Origin: Zoogloea sp041914405
GTDB lineage: Bacteria; Pseudomonadota; Gammaproteobacteria; Burkholderiales; Rhodocyclaceae
Length of the DNA stretch: 64,000 bases
Direction of reading: 5' to 3'
NCBI RefSeq assembly: GCF_041914405.1
Contig: NZ_JAYSDK010000014.1
Location: 1 to 64,000 of the forward strand
Both the position numbers and the translations under genes were made by a program. The notes below the pieces were generated by a model. It did not search any database, was not told the DNA's origin, and was given only the letters and a program-made list of their open reading frames with translations. Shown in pieces: positions 50,601 through 57,422 of this stretch (the stretch's first letter is position 1; every line of letters starts with the position of its first letter).

Positions 50601-50686
50601 TCCGGCAGGAGCAGGCCTCGGCTGGCCGCAGCGGCACGGAACTGGGAGAGGATCGAGTTCAGATCAAAGGACCTGGAGAGGGTCAT
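47591..50686 (-). CDS. Toprim-helicase (DUF927) replication protein
   Basis: A 1031-aa protein resembling the P4 alpha-type replication enzymes. An N-terminal primase-associated region is followed by a Toprim domain (LCIAEGCATAASLH near residue 222; ADDD near 270). A Cys-rich insert (HCQAC ... CPSC ... HKC, about residues 277-303) sits inside the Toprim domain and may bind zinc. A charged linker leads to the DUF927 helicase domain with Walker A GGSSLGKS near residue 650. It should prime and unwind the island's origin. It overlaps its upstream neighbour by four bases. Confidence 0.88.
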   Translation of the reverse strand: MTLSRSFDLNSILSQFRAAAASRGLLLPDQIDATGKLYRCELSGGPKGKKDGAYLLHLDGIPAGGFQNFKDGLEWENWRADIGRQLTPEEEAAHRTRMEAQRPEREAEAKAKRDKARRKANGIWNSAKPAPDDHPYLVRKGIPSYGLRVGTWSKWLEVRPDEWDEVRIPNALLVPMRSPSGTLHSLQAIYADKVDGRDKDFLPHGEKRGKFHLYGVILPDQPLCIAEGCATAASLHQVTGWPVAVAFDAGSLEPVARALQEAYPQARFILCADDDAFGHCQACEAPVRVAHGDTCPSCGRPHKCRNAGQIRAHEAARAVGGVVALPEFADPKGRWAGYQEAGKASTDFNDLATSTREGEGPAAVRRILHAAAAALPALQGDEVQVDVPTPATDVESATSAPETESEPPTDETSKPAKRARTKGKGKAGAMQTPVQGGELFELRDGNEGHGVYRLKVERRGEGWEQVEQFVCAPLEITHLVRDAKGEGWCRLATFQDHDGRRRRVLVPDEMLEGDGAALARLLRAHGLFIGDNKGGLLKMYVNRSRPAPRARLTGRIGWHEDVSEPGRWSFVLGGDHDPLSASGAELWLHQANGSGHAQFKHAGTLADWRNNVAALAVGNSRLAFALSTAFAGGLCWLHPNVPGGFHWAGGSSLGKSGLLYAAASLCGPKEYRKTWLQTGTAVEWLAAGHCDAPLLLDELKQAGNPRDVAQAAYMLTSGQGKGRGQAAGGLRETAAFSLLFQSNGELGLTQFLEENQERAYAGQEVRFCELPADAEAGFGCWETLHGQPDGARFSEHLQRNAARYYGTAYPKFVATVIEHRAEMPAQFEQLRANFEQRALSDRAGGQAIRAATRFAAVAYAGELATEWGLTGWPKGEAVLASMRMFKDWLRAFGGEENREPRKMFEQVQVWIQAHAGARLEDHRRPSIVDTHAPRTMNRAGWKRPTKETASLNEPDHIFEYLVYPEVFKRELCSGFDPLQVAKELSKRGALRVSVDGGKTRFQTKFREPGAERAGWFYLLTPRVLEGFDDGC

Positions 50687-50982
50687 GGTGCGTCGCCCTC
50701 CAGATCACCGAAGAGATCCCAGTACCGCCCGAGTTCTTTCAGGCACTTGGATGCAAACACGTCCTCAGTGACGTTCGTGCCGGATTCCGCCAGGGAGATC
50801 CTGATATTGAGCTCGAGATCACTGCCTTCCCGTTTCACGTTAGCTTCGAAGCAATCAAAGCATGCGTGCGCGAAGAAATCGAAACCGAGCCCGGCGAGCC
50901 ACCAACCACCGCGTTTATCGTCGTATTCAACAGCTACCTCATGGATGCGGTCATCTTCGGACTGGAACGTAAACATGCTCAT
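50683..50982 (-). CDS. Small hypothetical protein upstream of replication gene
   Basis: A 99-aa acidic protein starting MSMFTFQSEDDRIHEVAVEY; aromatic and Cys residues (FFAHACFDCFEANV) stand in its centre. No family recognised. It is coupled to the AlpA-like gene before it and to the replication gene after it by four-base overlaps. Confidence 0.65.
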   Translation of the reverse strand: MSMFTFQSEDDRIHEVAVEYDDKRGGWWLAGLGFDFFAHACFDCFEANVKREGSDLELNIRISLAESGTNVTEDVFASKCLKELGRYWDLFGDLEGDAP

Positions 50983-51263
50983 TGCCAGGCCTCCCCGCGG
51001 AGCGCCTTACGCAGTTGGCCGACGTTCCAAGCTGTCACGCCCTCGCTGAAACGTCGCGGCGCAGGGATTCGCCCAGCCTTGGACCAACGCCAAGTTGTCG
51101 CTGGTGAGATCTGGAAAAGAGCCGACGTGGTCGGCAAACGCACATAGGCCGAGTCGGGCAGAGCATCGAAGTTGCGGAGCGCATCAGGGACAGGCGCCGC
51201 GCCCAACGCGGGAACGTGCAGAGCGGGGCCCACCGAGGTTGAGAAGGGGGTGGTCCTTTTCAT
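50979..51263 (-). CDS. AlpA-like transcriptional regulator
   Basis: A 94-aa protein whose C-terminal half has the AlpA/MerR-type DNA-binding layout VRLPTTSALFQISPATTWRW followed by AGRIPAPRRFSEGVTAWNVG. Such proteins activate integrase or excision functions in P4-like islands. Start and stop overlap the neighbours by four bases. Confidence 0.75.
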   Translation of the reverse strand: MKRTTPFSTSVGPALHVPALGAAPVPDALRNFDALPDSAYVRLPTTSALFQISPATTWRWSKAGRIPAPRRFSEGVTAWNVGQLRKALRGEAWQ

Positions 51264-51490
51264 TTTTCACCCCCGTGTGCTTCGACAGAGAGCAAGCGCC
51301 GCACGGCTTCGCCCGGCCAGATCAAACGGCCATTGGGGAGCTTGCGAGGGGTGATACCCAGGTATTCGCCTTTGATGCAGTGGGCACGGCGGATGCTGGC
51401 AGGCTTGACGCTCAAGCCTTTGGACTGAAGCAGAACTGCCAGCTCAGACGTCCCCAGATCACGGGGGGAATGGATGATGCGAAGGTTCAT
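51260..51490 (-). CDS. Small DNA-binding protein, first gene of the replication operon
   Basis: A 76-aa protein starting MNLRIIHSPRDLGTSELAVL; the segment SVKPASIRRAHCIKGEYLG and RKLPNGRLIWPGEAVRRLL resembles AlpA-type helix-turn-helix plus wing. It heads the AlpA-replication operon and its ATG directly abuts a perfect inverted repeat. Confidence 0.68.
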   Translation of the reverse strand: MNLRIIHSPRDLGTSELAVLLQSKGLSVKPASIRRAHCIKGEYLGITPRKLPNGRLIWPGEAVRRLLSVEAHGGEK

Positions 51491-51524
51491 GTTCGTGTCG
51501 CCTCAAAGTGGGAGCGACACGAAC
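51491..51524. promoter_or_regulatory. Perfect inverted repeat abutting the replication operon start codon
   Basis: GTTCGTGTCGC and GCGACACGAAC are perfect 11-base arms around a 12-base loop. On the minus strand the 3' arm runs straight into the ATG of the first gene, and the only GAGG ribosome-binding candidate lies at the base of the loop. Upstream, TATCCTGT is repeated at 51580 and 51590 with a near-inverse ACAGGGTA at 51561. These are probably control sites of the operon. Confidence 0.65.
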
Positions 51525-51633
51525 ACTAATCACACATTTTCAACGAGTCAGCTGAGTAAAACAGGGTAAGGCTCAGTTGTATCCTGTTCTATCCTGTGCA
51601 TTTACAAGGAAAAAGGATGATTCCCTAAGAAGC

Positions 51634-52377
51634 TCAGGCGGCATCTGTCCGCCGTGCGGCTTGGGATTCAGCTGGAAATAGTTCGGCATAGATGGCACTT
51701 ACTCCTGCATCCCCGTGGAAATTCAACTTCGCTGCTTTCGAATAGTTGTTGTAGAAGCTGTCGGGGTTGGCGTTCCCGAAGGTCTCAGGAAGCAATCGCC
51801 CGGCCAAAGCGCACAGTTCTTTACTGGTGCCCGGCCAGTCCGTCCTATCAATCTGCTCACGCCCTGAAGAAAGCCATGCTTGTTCAATTCGGGACAGCAG
51901 GTTGTGGAACTGTTCTAACTTGGTTACCAGCTTCTTGACTGGCTTTGCAGGTTGTTCCTTTTGCCCAAGGAAAGGGGATAGCCAAGCCAGAAGAATAGGG
52001 GGCAGGTCTAGGCCACTACCGTCCAGATAGCGTGCCACGTCAGCAGCGTGAGCGGTGACGATCTCTATGGGCACCTCGATAGATTCCGTAAGGGCGTAGT
52101 GGTGAGGGACGCGCTCGAATCCAACGAAATGCCCCCTTACCTTGCCACCTGCTTGAACGGTTCTGGTTACTTGTCGAATTTCTCGAGACACGACTAGTTC
52201 GCCGCGATCAGCTGCTGTGCGCAGGACGTTCTCTAATATCTCGGAGTGTCCTGGGTCGTACAGGCCTCCGATGATCCTCAGACCAAGGCACTCTGGCCAG
52301 TCAGCATCCTGACTCGAGATATTCAGTTTTTGACGGGCTTCCTGCCATGCCACACGCCGTTGAATTGAGGTCATCAC
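51634..52377 (-). CDS. Unrecognised protein next to the integrase
   Basis: A 247-aa soluble protein of unknown family, starting with an AAGGAG ribosome binding site and GTG (ATG one codon later). The central part VPIEIVTAHAADVARYLDG and a basic middle (GQKEQPAKPVKKLVTKLEQ) are visible; no catalytic motif was found. It stands alone between the replication operon and the integrase gene and has lower G+C than its neighbours. Confidence 0.65.
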   Translation of the reverse strand: MMTSIQRRVAWQEARQKLNISSQDADWPECLGLRIIGGLYDPGHSEILENVLRTAADRGELVVSREIRQVTRTVQAGGKVRGHFVGFERVPHHYALTESIEVPIEIVTAHAADVARYLDGSGLDLPPILLAWLSPFLGQKEQPAKPVKKLVTKLEQFHNLLSRIEQAWLSSGREQIDRTDWPGTSKELCALAGRLLPETFGNANPDSFYNNYSKAAKLNFHGDAGVSAIYAELFPAESQAARRTDAA

Positions 52378-52490
52378 ACCCGCACTCCTTCCTGTGCCCC
52401 TTCAACAAGGTGCCGCGCCAGCGGGGCGAAGGTGTCCCCGTTTTCGGTTGGCCGACCTAGGCGCGGCGTGCTGCTCGGTTGATTTTTAGA

Positions 52491-53735
52491 TCATGCGGCG
52501 GCACTTCCGTGCAAGGGGATGACCTTGGCGCCGCTCTTTGCCGCATCGAGCCAATCCGCCCACTGCTGCATCATCTTCCGACGCTCGGCGAGATACTCCG
52601 CCTGGTGCGAGTAGGCGCCGAACACTTCCTTTCGCTCCCGGTGCGCCAACTGCCGGTCGATGACTTCCGGACGCCAGCCCATTTCAAGCAGCGCGCCTGT
52701 TGCGGTGGTTCGGAAGCCGGCGCCCGTTACTTCGTCGCCGGCGTATCCCATGGCCCGTAACGCACTGTTGATGGTGCCGTCGCTCATGGGGCGCTTCGGG
52801 TCGTTGCGGTTCGGGAAGACCAGGTCCCGATGGCCCGTGATGTTCTGCATCTCCCGCAGTATGGCTACCGCCTGAGTGGAGAGGGAGACGGTGTGCTCTT
52901 CCTTCATCTTCATGCCCACCAAGCCGCGGGATCGGTCCCGCTCGGCCGGGACAATCCAGGTACCGGCATCGAGGTCGATCTCTTCCCAGCGGGCACCCCG
53001 CAACTCGCCAGGCCGGAGGAAGGTGAGCGCAAGTAGCGTGATGGCGTGCTTCACTTGAACCGTGACTCGGACGGCATCGAGGCGGATGAAGAACTCATGC
53101 ATCCCCGTTGAGTGCAGCGCGGGCCGGTGCTTTACCGATGCGGTCTTCAGGGCCTTGTGCAGGCCAGTGACCGGGTTGTTCTCCACCCGGCCGGTGGCGA
53201 TGGCGTACAGGAAAATGTCGCTGGCCCGCTGGCGGACACGCTTGAGGGTCTCCAGGGCACCACGGGCTTCGACCTTCTTGAGCGTGGCCAGCATTTCGGC
53301 GGCGCTGATTTCGGCTATCGGGCGGCGCCCAAGGCTCGGGAAGAGGTCTTGCTCCAGGGATGTGAGCACCTTGGCCGCGTACGTCTCCACCCACTCGCCT
53401 TTCTGCTTCTCGTGCCATTCACGGGCGACGACTTCGAAGGAAGAGTCGGCCGCCACCTTGCGGGCGATCTTCTCGGTGCGGCGGGCTTCGCTGGGGTCGG
53501 TGCCGGCATCCAGCAGGCGGCGTGCTTCGTCGCGCTTCTGCCGGGCGAGCTTCAGGGAGACTTCCGGATAGACGCCGAGGGCGAGCTTCTTTTCCTTGCC
53601 GGCAAACCGGTACTTGAGCTTCCAGTACCGGGAGCCGTTGGGATTTATGAGGAGGAAAAGCCCCTTTTCGTCGGAGAGCTTGTACGGCTTCTCGGCCGGA
53701 AGAGCCTTGCGGATAGCGGTATCAGTCAGGGACAT
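52491..53735 (-). CDS. P4-type tyrosine integrase
   Basis: A 414-aa site-specific recombinase with an N-terminal DUF4102-type arm-binding domain (KPYKLSDEKGLFLLINPNGS), core-binding domain (about 100-195) and catalytic domain. Catalytic residues include Arg in LRPGELRGARW, Arg in GAGFRTT, His in RQLAHRERKEVF and Tyr in GAYSHQAEYL. The first residue of the usual H-x-x-R box is Ala (AGFR). The gene lies 110 bases from the right attachment repeat and the tRNA target. Confidence 0.92.
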   Translation of the reverse strand: MSLTDTAIRKALPAEKPYKLSDEKGLFLLINPNGSRYWKLKYRFAGKEKKLALGVYPEVSLKLARQKRDEARRLLDAGTDPSEARRTEKIARKVAADSSFEVVAREWHEKQKGEWVETYAAKVLTSLEQDLFPSLGRRPIAEISAAEMLATLKKVEARGALETLKRVRQRASDIFLYAIATGRVENNPVTGLHKALKTASVKHRPALHSTGMHEFFIRLDAVRVTVQVKHAITLLALTFLRPGELRGARWEEIDLDAGTWIVPAERDRSRGLVGMKMKEEHTVSLSTQAVAILREMQNITGHRDLVFPNRNDPKRPMSDGTINSALRAMGYAGDEVTGAGFRTTATGALLEMGWRPEVIDRQLAHRERKEVFGAYSHQAEYLAERRKMMQQWADWLDAAKSGAKVIPLHGSAAA

Positions 53736-53762
53736 GGGGGCCTTTTTTGTCGCTGAATGCTG

Positions 53763-53820
53763 GGGGCCTCAAAAAGGCCCCTAGAAAAGCCCCCACAATG
53801 CGTGCGATTGGGTGGGGGCT
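53763..53820. promoter_or_regulatory. Two G/C-rich inverted repeats upstream of int
   Basis: GGGGCCT-CAAAA-AGGCCCC (53763-53781) and AGCCCCCA...TGGGGGCT (53788-53820) lie between the integrase start and the right attachment site. They may be integrase arm sites, an operator, or a barrier to readthrough from the tRNA. Confidence 0.45.
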
Positions 53821-53844
53821 CCTGATATCGGATGATACGCCCCG

Positions 53845-53938
53845 AAAACAAAAAAGCCCGCAACCGCGGGCCTTTTCGTGTGTTTCTGATGCTGCTTGAG
53901 ACTGCCTGAACCAGTAGTCTGGTCCCCCCGACAGGAAT
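53845..53938. repeat. Right attachment site copy (direct repeat)
   Basis: A 94-bp sequence matching 32640-32732. Its right end covers 19 bases of the tRNA-Arg gene including the 3' CCA and part of the T-arm; the rest lies downstream of the tRNA and holds its terminator. Confidence 0.9.
53850..53871 (-). terminator. Terminator of tRNA-Arg
   Basis: GCCCGC-AACC-GCGGGC hairpin (53856-53871) followed on the minus strand by six T, 48 bases after the tRNA 3' end. It is part of the attachment repeat. Confidence 0.8.
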
Positions 53939-53994
53939 CGAACCTGTATCTGGCGCTTAGGAGGCGCCCGTTCTATCCATTGAACTACGGAGAG
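53920..53994 (-). tRNA. tRNA-Arg (anticodon CCT)
   Basis: Cloverleaf: acceptor CTCTCCG / CGGGGGG with two G-U pairs, D-arm GTTC...GAAC, anticodon stem GGCGC / GCGCC with loop CTCCTAA (anticodon CCT), T-arm ACAGG-TTCGATT-CCTGT, discriminator A and encoded CCA. It is the insertion target of the island; the tRNA stays intact because the island restores its 3' end. Confidence 0.93.
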
Positions 53995-54130
53995 CGAGGG
54001 CGGCATTCTAGCTTGCTGTGCGGCGATGCGCCATGCCCATGGGCGTGTATCGACAAGCGGACGAGGATGTCCTGCTCACCAAGCGCCTCGGCCCGACGTC
54101 GGGCGCTGACAGCCTCGTTTGGGTTTGATG

Positions 54131-54211
54131 TGCGGACGGAGAGACTCGAACTCTCACGCCAATGGCGCCAGAACCTAAATCTGGTGCGTCTACCAATTCC
54201 GCCACGTCCGC
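54131..54211 (-). tRNA. tRNA-Leu (anticodon TAG)
   Basis: Acceptor GCGGACG / CGTCCGC, anticodon stem CCAGA / TCTGG with loop TTTAGGT (anticodon TAG), long variable arm (CGCCATTGGCG), T-arm GAGAG-TTCGAGT-CTCTC. The CCA end is not encoded (the next bases are CAT). Confidence 0.92.
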
Positions 54212-54411
54212 TGAAGGGCTCGCATTGTAAAGGCAGCGCGGTGCTATTGCCAGTCTTTCGAGTCTTCCGGTGGCTGGCGTGTTCTGAAAACACCACACTT
54301 CGAGCGCGCTGGGGCACCTGGGGTTGCATCGCGGGATGTCAGCCCGGGGGCTTGGGCTTAGAATTCCTTCCGTCCAGATGCGCAGCATGGCGCGCTTGGT
54401 GCTGGTGGAAT

Positions 54412-54516
54412 AAAAAACCCCCGGCAAGGGGAGCGCCGGGGGTCAAAAAATGCCTTGCTTGCTCAAGGCACCCGCTCAGGGAGGTATAGCGGGAGACGGT
54501 TCAGCACCATCTGTTA
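54412..54516 (-). ncRNA. Candidate small RNA with CCUCCC loop and double terminator
   Basis: On the minus strand three hairpins follow each other: CCCGCT...AGCGGG (54493-54471) with loop ATACCTCCCTG, TGCCTTG...CAAGGCA (54470-54451) followed by six T, and CCCCCGGC...GCCGGGGG (54442-54418) followed by six T. No protein gene reads into them from the right (hemB is on the other strand), so they imply their own transcript. The loop CCTCCC is complementary to ribosome binding sites. A TACACT hexamer near 54529 may be the -10 element. The remaining part of the 54212-54586 gap shows nothing else. Confidence 0.6.
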
Positions 54517-54586
54517 ATTAGTGTAGAGGCCGGTGGAGAAAGTTCCTGCGGCATTTCGTTTCTAGATGTAAGTACTTGAGATCTTT

Positions 54587-55597
54587 ATGAGCCCAGTTCA
54601 GTCAGTATTTCCGGGTATCCGGATGCGTCGCATGCGCAAGGATGATTTCTCCCGTCGGCTCATGCGTGAAAATCGGCTGTCGGCCGACGATTTGATCTAT
54701 CCGGTTTTTGTTCTAGAAGGGCAGGGCGTCACGCAGCAGGTGGCATCGATGCCCGGCGTGGCGCGCATGTCGCTCGACAATCTCTTGCGTGTTGCTGAAG
54801 AGGCCGTGCAGCTTGGCGTGCCGGCGCTGGCATTGTTCCCCGTCGTCGAGGACGGCAAGAAGAGCCTGGGGGCGGAGGAAGCCTTCAACCCCGATGGTCT
54901 GGTGCCCCGCGTCGTCAGCGAACTGAAGCGTCGTTTTCCCGAACTGGGCGTGATTACCGACGTGGCTCTCGACCCTTACACGGTTCATGGGCAGGACGGC
55001 CTCATCGACGCAAACGGCTACGTGCTCAACGACGAGACCTTGGAGGTTCTCGCGCGCCAGGCGCTGTGCCACGCCCAGTCGGGGGCCGACGTGGTGGCGC
55101 CTTCAGACATGATGGATGGCCGTATCGCCCGTATCCGTGCTGAGTTGGATGGCGCGCAGCAGATCTACACGCGCATCCTGGCTTACTCGGCCAAGTACGC
55201 GTCGAGTTTCTACGGACCGTTCCGTGATGCGGTCGGCTCGGCCGGCAATCTGGGAAAGGGCAACAAATACACCTACCAGATGGATCCGGCCAATTCCGAC
55301 GAGGCCATCCGTGAGGTGGCCCTCGATATCGCCGAAGGTGCCGACATGTTCATGGTTAAGCCCGGCATGCCTTATCTGGACATCGTGCGGCGCGTGAAGG
55401 CCGAGTTGCAGGTACCAACCTACGCCTACCAGGTGAGCGGCGAGTACGCGATGCTGAAGGCGGCGGTGGCTAATGGCTGGCTGGATGAGCGAGCTTGCGC
55501 GCTGGAGGCCCTGCTGGCGTTCAAGCGGGCCGGTGCTGACGGCATCCTCACCTATTACGCATTGGATGCGGCCCGCTGGCTGAAAGAGTGCCAGTGA
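54587..55597 (+). CDS. hemB: Porphobilinogen synthase (delta-aminolevulinate dehydratase)
   Basis: A 336-aa enzyme joining two 5-aminolevulinate molecules to porphobilinogen for haem. The two active-site lysines are in YSAKYASSFYGPFRDA and MVKPGMPYLDIV. The metal-site region reads DVALDPYTVHGQDG, i.e. Asp/Ala instead of the Cys cluster of zinc enzymes, so it is the zinc-independent (Mg-type) form as in Pseudomonas. Monocistronic; convergent with the NlpC/P60 gene. Confidence 0.96.
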   Translation: MSPVQSVFPGIRMRRMRKDDFSRRLMRENRLSADDLIYPVFVLEGQGVTQQVASMPGVARMSLDNLLRVAEEAVQLGVPALALFPVVEDGKKSLGAEEAFNPDGLVPRVVSELKRRFPELGVITDVALDPYTVHGQDGLIDANGYVLNDETLEVLARQALCHAQSGADVVAPSDMMDGRIARIRAELDGAQQIYTRILAYSAKYASSFYGPFRDAVGSAGNLGKGNKYTYQMDPANSDEAIREVALDIAEGADMFMVKPGMPYLDIVRRVKAELQVPTYAYQVSGEYAMLKAAVANGWLDERACALEALLAFKRAGADGILTYYALDAARWLKECQ

Positions 55598-55616
55598 GCG
55601 CCGGGGCCGGAAGGCG

Positions 55617-56174
55617 TCAGCCCTCCGGCATCAGGGTCCGGGCACCTTCGAAGCGTTCCGCGAAGTAGCGGCTGTCGAGACGGTCGACACGGACCTTGCC
55701 CTTGCTGCTCGGAGCATGGATGAACTTGCCATCGCCGAGATAGATGCCCATGTGGGAATACGCGCGCCCAAGGGTGTTGAAGAACACGAGGTCGCCGGGC
55801 TGGATCGCTCCCGATGAGATGGGGCGGGTACGCTCGGCGATACCGGCCGCGTTGTAAGGCAGTTTCCGTCCGCTGACCTGCTCGACGATATAGCTGACCA
55901 TTCCGCTACAGTCGAGGCCGGCAGATGGGTTCTTGCCACCGAAGCGGTATCCGGTGTCGAGCAGCCCGAGGGCGTAAAGAACGACTTCCTGAGCGTCGGC
56001 CTGCTGCGGAAGTGTGATCCAGTTACGGGCTGTCGGGGACGAGTGGCGTGAGTACGCTGAGGATGAGTCCGCCGGGCGTTGCGGTGTCTGGCTGCAGCCT
56101 GCGAGCACGGCCAGAGCGAAGAGCAGGCCGGGGCGCGCCCACTCAGGCGGTGAGGCGAAAGGTAACCGGGCCAT
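55617..56174 (-). CDS. NlpC/P60 family (C40) lipoprotein peptidase
   Basis: A 185-aa exported lipoprotein: signal sequence with lipobox LAGC near residue 27, then an NlpC/P60 domain with Cys in GLDCSGMVSY, His in YSHMGIYLG and the third residue in FIHAPSS. Expected to cut peptide links in peptidoglycan. The start overlaps the end of dtd by 32 bases; an ATG six codons earlier is also possible. Confidence 0.9.
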   Translation of the reverse strand: MARLPFASPPEWARPGLLFALAVLAGCSQTPQRPADSSSAYSRHSSPTARNWITLPQQADAQEVVLYALGLLDTGYRFGGKNPSAGLDCSGMVSYIVEQVSGRKLPYNAAGIAERTRPISSGAIQPGDLVFFNTLGRAYSHMGIYLGDGKFIHAPSSKGKVRVDRLDSRYFAERFEGARTLMPEG

Positions 56175-56580
56175 GATTGACAAGGGATACATTCATCTCG
56201 GCCCCGAACTCACCGGTTTCCACGCAAGCATGACGGCTGCGGGCCAGGGCCACGACTTCATTGAACAGTTCTTCGGCAACATCCGGCGCGGCCGCCGGAG
56301 TGAAACTCGGCCGGGTGCCCTTGGCTGTGTCGGCTGCCAGCGTGAATTGGGACACGAGTAGCAGGCCGCCTCCGGTGTCTATCAGCGAGCGGTTCATCCG
56401 TCCTTCGTCGTCGGGAAAGACGCGGTAGCCCAGCAGACGTTCGACCATGCGGGTAACGTTTGCCGAGGTGTCGGATCTTTCCACTGCGATCAGGGCCAGT
56501 AGCCCGGGACCGATGGCGCCGACGGAGCGCTCCCCGACCGTTACCCTGGCTTCGAGGACACGTTGAATCAGCGCAATCAT
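56143..56580 (-). CDS. dtd: D-aminoacyl-tRNA deacylase
   Basis: A 145-aa enzyme that removes D-amino acids (and Gly from tRNA-Ala) from mischarged tRNA. The signature SQFTLAADTAKGTRPSF near residue 77 and the Gly-cisPro motif in NHGPVTF near the C-terminus are both present. It overlaps the SIMPL gene stop by four bases, so both are in one operon. Confidence 0.95.
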   Translation of the reverse strand: MIALIQRVLEARVTVGERSVGAIGPGLLALIAVERSDTSANVTRMVERLLGYRVFPDDEGRMNRSLIDTGGGLLLVSQFTLAADTAKGTRPSFTPAAAPDVAEELFNEVVALARSRHACVETGEFGAEMNVSLVNHGPVTFRLTA

Positions 56581-57284
56581 TCCAGCAGTTCGATCTGGCC
56601 GTTTACTGAAACGCTGACCGTGCTGTCGCCGGCTTCGATTGGCGCTGCCACTGCTTCAGCGGCCATCAGGCCGGCACTGCGGGCAAGTGGCATGATGGGC
56701 TTCTGCTGGATGCCACCGGTGTTGACCGACACGTGCTTGATCTTCCATTTTTTGCTGAGGCTGGTGGCGACCAGTTTCGCCCGGGCCTCGAAGGCGGTGA
56801 GGGCATCGACGATGGCCTGGTCTTCGATCTTCTTCCAGGTTTCGGCCGAGGGGGCGGCATTAAGCCCGCCGATCACCATGCTCTGCTGGAGCTTGCCGAG
56901 CAACTCGGACAGGGCGGGCGCGTCGTTGGCCTCAAGGTTTAGCGTCGAGCGCATCCGCCAGGCTTCGATGTTGCGCACGTTCTTGCCATAGACCGGGTAG
57001 GTCATGTTGTTGCCAGTGCGAACCTTCACAGCCGGATAGCTGCGGGCAGTCTGAAGCGCCTGTGCGATGACTGAGTTCACCTTGCGGGCAAGTTCGGCAG
57101 GGCTCGCCTCGCTGGTTTCGTAATAAACCTGGGCGCGGAACTGGTCATTGGGGGCGGCGCGACTCGCCTCCACCGAGATGTCCGCAGTCGGCAGCGCAGG
57201 GGCGGTGCTACTCTCCGCTGCGTGGACGACAGTGCCTGCAAGGAGCAGGGCGAGACTTGTTGAAAAGAAAATGGCTTTGCGCAC
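56577..57284 (-). CDS. SIMPL domain-containing periplasmic protein
   Basis: A 235-aa exported protein with a signal peptide (RKAIFFSTSLALLLAGTVVHA) followed by a SIMPL (DUF541) domain: VSVEASRAAPNDQFRA-like start and the conserved C-terminal VSVSVNGQIEL. A GTG start at 57284 with GGAGAG upstream is chosen; the frame is open further to 57410. Function of the family is unclear (oxidative stress or envelope). Confidence 0.82.
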   Translation of the reverse strand: MRKAIFFSTSLALLLAGTVVHAAESSTAPALPTADISVEASRAAPNDQFRAQVYYETSEASPAELARKVNSVIAQALQTARSYPAVKVRTGNNMTYPVYGKNVRNIEAWRMRSTLNLEANDAPALSELLGKLQQSMVIGGLNAAPSAETWKKIEDQAIVDALTAFEARAKLVATSLSKKWKIKHVSVNTGGIQQKPIMPLARSAGLMAAEAVAAPIEAGDSTVSVSVNGQIELLE

Positions 57285-57422
57285 GGTGATGCTCTCCGGG
57301 CATGACTTAACAGGAAAAGTTCTGCTTATTTCGCCACAGGCCGGCTCGCTTGGCAAAGCCCATGTGCTTATCCGGCCTGGGTGAGGCCGGATAGTGTCGC
57401 TGAAAAGCACATGGATCCCGTG

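Larger units (their letters stand above)
32640..53938. mobile_element. P4-like integrative island (putative phage satellite) at tRNA-Arg(CCT)
   Basis: The block of about 21.3 kb is bounded by near-identical direct repeats of 93-94 bp (left 32640-32732, right 53845-53938). The right repeat ends inside an intact tRNA-Arg(CCT) and the integrase gene lies next to it, reading away from the tRNA. Contents follow P4-like layout: integrase, AlpA-type regulators, Toprim-helicase replication protein, small HTH proteins, structured leader operon, and cargo. No capsid, portal, large terminase or lysis genes were found, so it cannot make its own particles. The cargo part at 34-37 kb is visibly richer in A+T than the chromosome. 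Classifying it as a satellite is inference. Confidence 0.85.
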
